A stretch of DNA of 64,000 bases from Algibacter miyuki (GTDB lineage Bacteria > Bacteroidota > Bacteroidia > Flavobacteriales > Flavobacteriaceae). A program made the position numbers and the translations under genes. Positions 43,439-51,354 of the stretch are shown piece after piece. Position 1 is the first letter of the stretch; every line of letters begins with the position of its first letter. The DNA lies in assembly GCF_042427745.1 (NCBI RefSeq), contig NZ_JBHMFA010000035.1; one strand, 5' to 3'. Under the pieces are notes generated by a model. That model did no database searches. It was given only the letters and a program-made list of their open reading frames with translations, and had not been told where the DNA came from.

Positions 43439-46375
43439 TTAAAAAGAAAGGTCTAAACCAACAATAATGGTTCTAGGACGAGGATATGCGCCAAAATCAA
43501 CACCATAAACATTACCACCTCCTGTATTTACCTCTGGATCATATCCTGAGTAGTCTGTGATAACAAAAAGGTTTTGACCTGTAACATAAACTCTTAAATT
43601 ATCAAGAAAACCATTATTTTTAACATTCCATCCCAATGTGGCATTGTTCAACCTAAAGAATGAACCATCCTCAATATATCTAGATGAAGACACTGGAGCA
43701 TTAATTGGACTTTCGTTTAGGTCAAGGTACTCTCTAAAAATATTATTTCCATTTTGTCCCAAAGACGCTGCACTAGAATAAGCTCTTGCCGTATTATTAA
43801 AAATATCTACACCACCAACTCCATTAAAGTTCAATCCTAAATCGAAGTTTTTGTACGATGCATTAATATTAAATCCATATAATGTACTAGGTAACGCATC
43901 TCCTACTATTTCAGAATCTGCTGATAATATTTCTACACCATTGCTATCGAAACCTTCAAATCGAGGTAAATAAAACGATCCTGCAGATTCTCCATTGGTA
44001 AAAATACTACTTGTTTCCCCCGATGTTCCAGGGCCAAAAATTTCTCCAACAAATATATCTGTCGCAAGTCCTGTAATATTATTATCTACAAATGATATGT
44101 TTCCTGAAAAGTCCAAAGAAAAATCATCTGTTCTAATAGCGTTTACATTTAATGCTACCTCAAAACCCTTGTTGATGATTTCTGCTTCTGAGTTTACATA
44201 AACACTACTTGTTAACGAAGGTACAGGCGCAGAAACTTGTAAGAATAAATCTGTTGTACTTTTATTAAAATAATCAAAAGTACCACTAACTTTTCCATTC
44301 AATATAGCCCAATCAATTCCAACATTGTATTGCTCTGTAACTTCCCATTTTAAATCTGGGTTAGGTGTTCTTGTTGATGTTACACCATTAACAACCGTTG
44401 TTCCATTAAACGTATAACTATTGTTAACGCTAGTCTCAAATGAAGCTTGTGTAACCCTTACTGGAACAGCTTGATTACCTGTTTGCCCCCAACCTAATCT
44501 TAATTTTAAATTAGAAAACATATCAGAGTCTGCAAGAAACGCTTCTTCATTTATTTTCCATCCTAATCCCACTGCAGGGAAATAACCATATTTATTATTT
44601 TCACCAAATACAGAAGATCCATCTGCTCTAAACGATGCCGTTACCAAATATCTATCTAGAAAATTAGCATTGATTCTTCCAAAGAACGATTGTAATTTTC
44701 TTTCAGAATCACCAGATTCTATGCTAGAAGTACCATCTACAATTCCTAAGTTATAAATAGGATCTATTTCATAGGTAGAAAAATCTTCTCCATCAAACCT
44801 TAAACTTTCATTATTAAAAGTTTGATATGAATGTCCTGCAAGCGCATCGAAGTTCCATTTATCATACTCTTTTGAGTATGTTAGAAAATTCTCGATTAAT
44901 ACGTTTGTATCTTCATTTGTAGTTTTAACAATCTGATCGGTATCATAAGCTCCGCCTTCATCAGCATTATTATACAATCTTATGATACGATCTGTATCGG
45001 AATTTTCGTAAGCCAAATTAAGCTTATAATCTAAACCTTCAACAATAGTGTAGGTAGTTGTTAAGTTTGCTAAAACTTTTTTGCTTTCAGCCTTATCACG
45101 GTACAAATCAAAAAGCTGTACAGGATTATCTGTTGCTCCCGCCAATGTAACCACTTCTCCATTTGCATCATAAACAGCCCCTGTTGGATTAGCTCTAAGC
45201 GCACCAGTGATTAAATTACCTAAAGCTTGACTTTCGTCTGCAAGATTAGCCACAGTCATGTTTGCTTGAAATTTTAATCGATCCTCTAATACCGAAGTAT
45301 TTACACTGAATCTTCCTGTAACTTTTTCATGTCCTGTAGTTTTCACCACACCCTCTTGATCTAAATAACCTAATGACACATTATAGGTTGTAGTACCAGC
45401 GCCACCAGAAATTCCTAAATTATAATTATTAACTAACGCTGTTTGATAAATTTCATCCTGCCAATTAGTACTCGCATTTGCTGAATCAATATAATCATCA
45501 GGGTCTCTACCTAATATTGGAGCCAAACGTGCTGTTTGTTCACGGAATTCGCTAGCGGTTAACAAATCAACATCTCGTGCTACTGAAGAAATACCTGTTG
45601 AGGCACTAAAAGTTACTTTTGTTTTACCTTCTTTCCCTTTCTTTGTTTGAATAAGTACAACGCCATTAGCACCTCTTGTTCCGTAAATTGCGGTAGCAGA
45701 AGCATCTTTTAAAACAGTTATACTTTCTATATCTTGAGGGTTTAAAAAGTTCAAAGGACTTTTAGCTCTTGAAACTCCCCCAACACCATTCAAACCATTC
45801 GAACCAGACGATCCTCCATCCAAAGGCACACCATCTACAACATAAAGTGGATTACTAGAACTACCAATAGAATTCACACCACGAATATTAATGTCTACCG
45901 CACTTCCTGGCTCACCAGAACCAGTGGTTACATTTACACCGGCCATTTTACCTTGTAGTAATTGTCCTGGAGAATTGGATACACCAGAATTAAAATCTTT
46001 AGCTCCAATAACTTTAACAGAACCTGTCAAATCTTTAGATTTAACACCTCCATAACCAACTAAAACCACTTCTTCAAGTTCAGCGGCATCTTCCTCTAGT
46101 TGCACATTCAATGTTGCTTGCCCATTATATGTAAGTTCTTTGGTTACAAACCCCATAAATGAAAACACAACTACATCTCCTTTTTTCGCACTAATTTGAT
46201 ATTCACCATCAAAATCTGTTGCCGCACCTGTAGACGTTCCTTTTAAAATAATGTTTACACCAGGAATTGGCACGTTTTGATTATCTGTTACGGTACCCGA
46301 AACTTTAGACTGTGCCCAAGCAGTACTCGCATAACCTATTAAAAAGGTCATTAATAAGAGCTTTAATTTTTCCAT
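43439..46375 (-). CDS. SusC/RagA-family TonB-linked outer-membrane transporter
   Basis: 978-aa SusC. The signal peptide (ASTAWAQ) is followed by a carboxypeptidase-regulatory-like domain (VSGTVTDNQNVPIPGVNIIL; to about residue 95), the TonB-box-like LEEVVLVGYG, the plug (LLQGKMAGVNVTTGSGEPGSA; INIRGVNSIGSSSNPLYVVDG; ITVLKDASATAIYGTRGANG) and a barrel ending TIIVGLDLSF. It is the first gene of the main PUL. Its promoter carries a TCCAT direct-repeat operator 54 bp upstream of the ATG, a mirror image of the promoter of the divergent DUF1080 gene. Confidence 0.95.
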   Translation of the reverse strand: MEKLKLLLMTFLIGYASTAWAQSKVSGTVTDNQNVPIPGVNIILKGTSTGAATDFDGEYQISAKKGDVVVFSFMGFVTKELTYNGQATLNVQLEEDAAELEEVVLVGYGGVKSKDLTGSVKVIGAKDFNSGVSNSPGQLLQGKMAGVNVTTGSGEPGSAVDINIRGVNSIGSSSNPLYVVDGVPLDGGSSGSNGLNGVGGVSRAKSPLNFLNPQDIESITVLKDASATAIYGTRGANGVVLIQTKKGKEGKTKVTFSASTGISSVARDVDLLTASEFREQTARLAPILGRDPDDYIDSANASTNWQDEIYQTALVNNYNLGISGGAGTTTYNVSLGYLDQEGVVKTTGHEKVTGRFSVNTSVLEDRLKFQANMTVANLADESQALGNLITGALRANPTGAVYDANGEVVTLAGATDNPVQLFDLYRDKAESKKVLANLTTTYTIVEGLDYKLNLAYENSDTDRIIRLYNNADEGGAYDTDQIVKTTNEDTNVLIENFLTYSKEYDKWNFDALAGHSYQTFNNESLRFDGEDFSTYEIDPIYNLGIVDGTSSIESGDSERKLQSFFGRINANFLDRYLVTASFRADGSSVFGENNKYGYFPAVGLGWKINEEAFLADSDMFSNLKLRLGWGQTGNQAVPVRVTQASFETSVNNSYTFNGTTVVNGVTSTRTPNPDLKWEVTEQYNVGIDWAILNGKVSGTFDYFNKSTTDLFLQVSAPVPSLTSSVYVNSEAEIINKGFEVALNVNAIRTDDFSLDFSGNISFVDNNITGLATDIFVGEIFGPGTSGETSSIFTNGESAGSFYLPRFEGFDSNGVEILSADSEIVGDALPSTLYGFNINASYKNFDLGLNFNGVGGVDIFNNTARAYSSAASLGQNGNNIFREYLDLNESPINAPVSSSRYIEDGSFFRLNNATLGWNVKNNGFLDNLRVYVTGQNLFVITDYSGYDPEVNTGGGNVYGVDFGAYPRPRTIIVGLDLSF

Positions 46376-46401
46376 ATTAATTATAGTATTAGTTTATATG
46401 G

Positions 46402-46456
46402 CTAATTTATAGTTAAACATTTGTTAATGAATGGATATTTTAATCCAAATTATGGA
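46402..46456 (-). promoter_or_regulatory. SusC promoter: 27-bp TCCAT direct-repeat operator plus -7 element
   Basis: On the minus strand TCCATA (46456-46451) and TCCATT (46435-46430) are 21 bp apart, with TTTGGA two bases after the first TCCAT. Twenty base pairs beyond lies TAAATTAG (46409-46402), a TAnnTTTG-like -7 element, then 26 nt to the SusC ATG. The proximal repeat occupies the place of a -33 box, as expected for an AraC-type activator. Layout and spacing equal those of 46541-46595. Confidence 0.8.
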
Positions 46457-46540
46457 TGCAATCACCAATACAAAATAAATCCATTCAGTCGAAAACACAG
46501 TATTTACGGGAGATCCGACTAAATACCAATGACTAATAAG

Positions 46541-46595
46541 TCCATTGTTTTGAAAAACCTGTCCATTTTAAATTCCATAAAAAAAAGTATCTTAG
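46541..46595 (+). promoter_or_regulatory. DUF1080-gene promoter: mirror-image TCCAT direct-repeat operator plus -7 element
   Basis: TCCATT at 46541 and 46562 (21 bp apart) with TTTTGA two bases after the first TCCAT; then 20 bp; then TATCTTAG (46588-46595); then 26 nt to the ATG at 46622. Every spacing is identical to the SusC-facing copy. A lone TCCATT at 46480 without a partner lies between the two sites. Confidence 0.8.
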
Positions 46596-46621
46596 TGAAC
46601 TAATAACTAAGCTACATTAAT

Positions 46622-47998
46622 ATGAAAAAACGCACTTTATACAGAAAGGCATTACTACTTGCTTTTGTTTCTGTATTATTTAACTGTAAGGAAACCCCTA
46701 AAGACAACACCCCTTGGCAATCTTTATTTGATGGTGAAACCCTTAACGGATGGCATCAATTAGGAGGTACAGCAACATACGCTGTTCGCGACAATGCTAT
46801 TGTTGGTACAACCGTACATAATACACCAAATTCTTTTTTAACTTCGGATAAAATGTATGGTGATTTTATTTTAGAATTAGATTATAAAGTAGATTCTACT
46901 ATGAATTCTGGAATTCAAATTAGAAGTAATAGCATACCTACTTATAGAGACGGACGCGTACATGGTTATCAAGTTGAAATTGACCCATCAAAACGTGCTT
47001 GGAGTGCTGGAATTTACGATGAATCTCGTCGTGGATGGTTAAACACCATGGAAAACAACCCAGAAGCACAAAAGGCTTTCAAACAAAACGATTGGAACCA
47101 CTACCGAATTGAAGCTATTGGTGATACTCTAAAAACTTGGATTAACAATGTACCTGCAGCCTATTTAATAGATGATAAAACAGCAAGCGGTTTTATTTGT
47201 TTACAAGTACACGGCATCCATGCTGATAAAAAAGAAGGCACAGAAATTATTTGGAAAAACATTAAAATACTTACCGATAATCTTTCGGAATACACTAAAG
47301 CATCTCCACTTCAACCTACAATTACAAAAAACAAATTAACTATAGATGAAAAGAAAAAAGGATGGAAATTGCTTTGGGATGGCGAAACCACTAACGGATG
47401 GCGTGGTGCTAAACTTGAAGAATTCCCGGAAAATGGATGGCAAATAGAAGATGGCGTTTTAAGCGTTTTATCTTCAGGAGGTGCAGAATCTAATGCTGGT
47501 GGCGATATTGTAACCAAAGAACAGTTTGGTGATTTCGAATTAAAAGTAGATTTCAAACTCACACCTGGCGCTAATAGTGGTATAAAATATTATGTAGATA
47601 CTAATATGAATAAAGGTGCTGGGTCTTCAATTGGATTAGAATATCAAATTTTAGATGATGACTTACATCCTGATGCCAAATTAGGAAATCATGACGGTAG
47701 TAGAACCGTGAGTTCTCTCTACGATTTAATTCAAGCCGATGTTAACAAACCTATTAAGCCTATTGGCGAATGGAACACAGCACATATTATATCTAAAAAC
47801 AACCATGTAGAACACTGGTTAAATGGCACAAAAGTTTTAGAATACGAAAGAAAAAGTGATGATTACAAAAAATTAGTATCGGAAAGTAAATATGCTAAAT
47901 GGCCAAACTTTGGCGAATTAGATAAAGGTGAAATCCTACTTCAAGATCACGGTGATTTTGTATCATTTAAAAACGTAAAAATTCGTCCAATCAACTAA
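46622..47998 (+). CDS. Tandem DUF1080 (3-keto-disaccharide hydrolase) lipoprotein
   Basis: 458-aa exported protein with two consecutive DUF1080 concanavalin/LamG-like domains. Domain 1 spans about residues 32-215 (WQSLFDGETLNGWHQLGG; GDFILELDYKVDSTMNSGIQIRS). Domain 2 spans about 245-456 (WKLLWDGETTNGWRGAKL; FGDFELKVDFKLTPGANSGIKYYV; LEYQILDD). The signal ends in LFNC, a probable lipobox. DUF1080 members are annotated as 3-keto-glycoside hydrolases, acting after a dehydrogenase has oxidised the sugar at C3. The next gene, 19 bp downstream, encodes exactly such a TAT-exported Gfo/Idh oxidoreductase. The two domains may act on different anomers or be one catalytic and one binding unit. Confidence 0.87.
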   Translation: MKKRTLYRKALLLAFVSVLFNCKETPKDNTPWQSLFDGETLNGWHQLGGTATYAVRDNAIVGTTVHNTPNSFLTSDKMYGDFILELDYKVDSTMNSGIQIRSNSIPTYRDGRVHGYQVEIDPSKRAWSAGIYDESRRGWLNTMENNPEAQKAFKQNDWNHYRIEAIGDTLKTWINNVPAAYLIDDKTASGFICLQVHGIHADKKEGTEIIWKNIKILTDNLSEYTKASPLQPTITKNKLTIDEKKKGWKLLWDGETTNGWRGAKLEEFPENGWQIEDGVLSVLSSGGAESNAGGDIVTKEQFGDFELKVDFKLTPGANSGIKYYVDTNMNKGAGSSIGLEYQILDDDLHPDAKLGNHDGSRTVSSLYDLIQADVNKPIKPIGEWNTAHIISKNNHVEHWLNGTKVLEYERKSDDYKKLVSESKYAKWPNFGELDKGEILLQDHGDFVSFKNVKIRPIN

Positions 47999-48017
47999 AC
48001 CACAGACTAAATATATT

Positions 48018-49367
48018 ATGAGTTCAAATAGAAGAGATTTTTTAAAAAAAACAGCCTTAGGCGCGGTTGGCGCCACTATAGCCTCCAGTAGCTTAAATGC
48101 GATGTCGGCCAAAAGTTATTCTAAAATTATAGGTTCCAACGATCGTATTAACGTAGCCCTACAAGGTTTAGGTCGTCGTTACAACGCCTACATGTCGGCT
48201 ATTGCTGATAAAAATAATAATATTGAATTAAGCTATTTATGCGACGTCATGAAAAGCCAACGTGATAAAGCAGGTATTGCAGTCGCAAAAAAACTTGGAA
48301 AAATACCTAAGTTAGAAAACGACATTCGTAAAATATTAAACGATAAAGATGTGGATGCTATTTTTATGGCCACTCCAGATCACTGGCACGCTCCAGGCGC
48401 TTGTATGGCTATGCAAGCAGGCAAACATGTGTATTTAGAAAAACCATGTTCGCACAACCCACAAGAAGGCGAATTAGTTGTGGCTTATCAAAAAAAATAT
48501 AACAAAGTGGTACAAATGGGGAACCAACAGCGTTCGTCTTCGCAATCTCAAGAAATTATAAAAGCCATCCACGACGGAGTTATTGGAGATGTTTATAACG
48601 CCATTGCGTTTTATACAAGTAAGCGCGGACCAGTACCTCATCAGAAAAAAACAGCACCACCAGAAGGTTTAGATTGGGATTTATTTCAAGGCCCTGCACC
48701 AAGACGAGAATATACTGATGATACTTGGAACTACAACTGGCACTGGTACGGTTGGGATTACGGTACTGCCGAAATGGGAAATAATGCCACACACGAGTTA
48801 GATATTGCACGTTGGGCATTAGATGTTAAATATCCAGAACATGTAGATGTTAAGTCTGGGAAATTCCATTATAAAGATGATGGTTGGGAAATGTACGATA
48901 CTATGGAAGCTACTTTCCGTTTTGCAGGAAACCGCAGCATTCAATGGGATGGACGCAGCAGAAATGGTTACGATAAATACGGGTCTGGTCGTGGAACAAT
49001 AATTTATGGTTCTAACGGTTCTGCTTTTATTAATCGTGATGGTTACAAACTTTACGATATTAAAGGAAAAGAACAAAAAACCAATGTTATTACCGGTATT
49101 GAAGACGGAAATGCACTTGGTGGCGGTGGCGGATTGTCACATGCACATACTGTAAATTTCTTTGACGCTATTCGCGGAAAAGCAGCATTAACATCGCCTA
49201 TTGATGAAGGTGCTATTAGCCAAATGTTAACGCATTATGCCAACATTGCCTCTAGAATTGATGATTCTTTTGAAGTTGATGAAACTTCGGGTAGAATTTA
49301 TAACCGAGAAGCTATGAAACTTTGGTCTAGAACTTACGAACCAGGTTGGGAAATTAAACCAGTTTAG
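48018..49367 (+). CDS. TAT-exported Gfo/Idh/MocA-family oxidoreductase
   Basis: 449-aa dehydrogenase with a twin-arginine signal (NRRDFLKKTALGAVGATIA), which implies export folded with NAD(P) bound. The Rossmann domain shows VALQGLGRRYNAYMSAI and FMATPDHWHAPGACMAMQAGKHVYLEKP, with the catalytic EKP motif near residue 140. The C-terminal domain includes AEMGNNATHELDIARWALDV. Exported members of this family include GH109-like enzymes and glycoside 3-dehydrogenases that work with DUF1080 hydrolases. Here it follows the tandem DUF1080 gene by 19 bp and is closed by a terminator, giving a two-gene oxidative glycoside-cleavage cassette. The true substrate is unknown. Confidence 0.88.
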   Translation: MSSNRRDFLKKTALGAVGATIASSSLNAMSAKSYSKIIGSNDRINVALQGLGRRYNAYMSAIADKNNNIELSYLCDVMKSQRDKAGIAVAKKLGKIPKLENDIRKILNDKDVDAIFMATPDHWHAPGACMAMQAGKHVYLEKPCSHNPQEGELVVAYQKKYNKVVQMGNQQRSSSQSQEIIKAIHDGVIGDVYNAIAFYTSKRGPVPHQKKTAPPEGLDWDLFQGPAPRREYTDDTWNYNWHWYGWDYGTAEMGNNATHELDIARWALDVKYPEHVDVKSGKFHYKDDGWEMYDTMEATFRFAGNRSIQWDGRSRNGYDKYGSGRGTIIYGSNGSAFINRDGYKLYDIKGKEQKTNVITGIEDGNALGGGGGLSHAHTVNFFDAIRGKAALTSPIDEGAISQMLTHYANIASRIDDSFEVDETSGRIYNREAMKLWSRTYEPGWEIKPV

Positions 49368-49385
49368 TTTTTAATAATTTTAATC

Positions 49386-49433
49386 AGCATCTTTATTTCG
49401 AATACATTATTCGGTTTAAAGATGCTTTTTTTT
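49386..49433 (+). terminator. Intrinsic terminator after the Gfo/Idh gene
   Basis: AGCATCTTT pairs with AAAGATGCT, extended by CGAAT/ATTCG around a short loop, and is followed by eight T. It lies 18 bp after the stop codon at 49367, separating the DUF1080-Gfo/Idh cassette from the GH78 gene. Partial read-through or a separate weak promoter must serve the next genes. Confidence 0.85.
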
Positions 49434-49502
49434 AGTAGCACAATATTCTATTATTTCAAAAAAACAAAGCAAACACAACGCTTAACAAAACGATTAATTT
49501 TT

Positions 49503-51341
49503 ATGAATAAATATCTTTCACTTCTAATTTTTATTGCAGCATTTCAAGGTGTTAATGCACAATATCAAACTGAAAATCTAGATTTAGAAAACAACTATAT
49601 TCAACCTGAAAGCATCGTCAAAGTAGGCGAAAATCATTATTTTATCGACTTCGGAAAAGCTTATTTTGGTAACGTTGAAATTTCTTCAACCCAAAGCCAA
49701 AATGATTCCTTAGTTTTTCATTTAGGTGAAAAGTTAGATGGAGAATTTCATATTGATAGAAACCCTGGAGCCACGATCCGCTACCGAAAATCGAAATTGA
49801 ATCAATTATTAGCTAACGAGCCCGTTTCTCCTAAAATGTCTCCTTACAAAAGAAACACCACCGGAGCTGCCATTATTTTAGCCGATAGTATTGGTGCTAT
49901 TATTCCGTTTAGATATTGCGAAATTGAAAACTTAAAAATCCCTATTGAATCTATTCAAATTAAACAAAAAGCATTACACTATAAATTTAATGATGATGCT
50001 AGTGCCTTTTCTTCTTCAAATGCCATCATGGATTCTATTTGGGAGCTTTGTAAACACACCATAAAAGCCACTAGTTTTACAGGTTATTATGTTGATGGCG
50101 ACCGCGAACGTATTCCTTACGAAGCCGATGCATACATTAACCAATTAAGCCATTACAGTGTCGATAATGAGTACACTATGGCGCGACGTACCAACGATTA
50201 CTTCATCAACCACCCAACGTGGCCTACCGAATGGTTACTGCACACCGTACTGATGTTTCATGCCGATTACATGTACACCGGAGATATTGAACCTTTAAAA
50301 AAACATTACGATAACCTAAAACTTAAAACCTTAATGGACTTAGAGCGTGCCGATGGTTTAATAAGTTCTAAATCGCCAAACTTAACCAAAGATTTAATTT
50401 TAAAATTAGGGTTTAAAAAAGCAAACACTCAAATTAAAGATATTATAGACTGGCCACCAGCACAAAAAGATACCGGCTGGAAAGTTGCCCTTGTAGAAGG
50501 TGAGCGAGATGGTTACGAAATTGTACCCGTAAACACTGCCGTTAATGCCTTTTATTACTACAATTTAAAATTAATGACCGAGATTGCTACGGTACTAAAC
50601 AAAACAGAAGACGCCGCATTTTATAAGAAAAAAGCGGAACTTGTAAAAACAACGATAAACACTAAATTATTCGATGCTGAAAAAGGATATTATATTGATG
50701 GAGAAGGATCTTCACACTCCGCTCTACACGCCAATATGCTGCCTTTAGCTTTTGATTTAGTTCCTGAAGAACATGTGGCATCGGTTGCTGCATTTGTAAA
50801 ATCGCGTGGAATGGCATGTAGCGTTTATGGCGCTCAATATTTACTAGAAGGCCTTTATAAAAGTAATGAAGCTGAATATGCTAACAGCTTAATTTCAGAC
50901 ACTGTAGGTGATAGAAACTGGTGGAATATGATAAAAGTTGGATCTACAATGACCATGGAAGCTTGGGATGTAAGGCACAAACCAAATGCCGATTGGAATC
51001 ATGCTTGGGGTACTGCGCCTTTAAACGCCATTACACGATACATGTGGGGTATCAAGCCTAAAACGGCTGGCTTTAAAGTTGCCGAAATTAATCCGAAATT
51101 AGGAAAACTAACACATACATCAATTAAAGTACCAACCAAACATGGTTTTATTTTAGCCGATTTCAAAAAGGAAACGGATAAAACAGATCGTTATACTATC
51201 ACTATTCCTGAAGATATGTCGGCAGAATTTATACTTCCTAAAACTCTAAAAAAGGCTTATTTAAATGGCAAGAAAGTAAAAAGGAAAGCCTTACATTTAG
51301 CACTTGAAACTGGCACGCATCACATCAAAATCGCATACTAA
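49503..51341 (+). CDS. GH78-like alpha-L-rhamnosidase
   Basis: 612-aa exported enzyme (signal peptide MNKYLSLLIFIAAFQGVNAQ). An N-terminal beta region (YFIDFGKAYFGNVEIS) precedes the six-hairpin catalytic domain with DGDRERIPYEADAYINQL, WPTEWLLHTVLMFHADYMYTGD, SAHANMLP-like SALHANMLPLAFDL, WWNMIKVGSTMTMEAWDV and NHAWGTAPLNAI. The acidic DRERIPYEAD region corresponds to the general-acid segment of GH78. The frame can be extended to 49422, but that start lies inside the preceding terminator hairpin and destroys the signal peptide. It is followed 13 bp later by an acetylesterase-like gene, suggesting an O-acetylated, rhamnose-containing side chain. Confidence 0.87.
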   Translation: MNKYLSLLIFIAAFQGVNAQYQTENLDLENNYIQPESIVKVGENHYFIDFGKAYFGNVEISSTQSQNDSLVFHLGEKLDGEFHIDRNPGATIRYRKSKLNQLLANEPVSPKMSPYKRNTTGAAIILADSIGAIIPFRYCEIENLKIPIESIQIKQKALHYKFNDDASAFSSSNAIMDSIWELCKHTIKATSFTGYYVDGDRERIPYEADAYINQLSHYSVDNEYTMARRTNDYFINHPTWPTEWLLHTVLMFHADYMYTGDIEPLKKHYDNLKLKTLMDLERADGLISSKSPNLTKDLILKLGFKKANTQIKDIIDWPPAQKDTGWKVALVEGERDGYEIVPVNTAVNAFYYYNLKLMTEIATVLNKTEDAAFYKKKAELVKTTINTKLFDAEKGYYIDGEGSSHSALHANMLPLAFDLVPEEHVASVAAFVKSRGMACSVYGAQYLLEGLYKSNEAEYANSLISDTVGDRNWWNMIKVGSTMTMEAWDVRHKPNADWNHAWGTAPLNAITRYMWGIKPKTAGFKVAEINPKLGKLTHTSIKVPTKHGFILADFKKETDKTDRYTITIPEDMSAEFILPKTLKKAYLNGKKVKRKALHLALETGTHHIKIAY

Positions 51342-51354
51342 TTAGCTTTTTAAA

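Noticed and set aside
46480..46485. A further TCCATT between the two divergent operators as a third full site
   Set aside because: No TCCAT partner lies 21 bp on either side and no -7 element is at the right distance, so it is at most a half-site.
49422..49502. N-terminal extension of the GH78 gene to an ATG at 49422
   Set aside because: The extension begins inside the terminator hairpin/T tract of the preceding gene and hides the clear signal peptide that starts at 49503.
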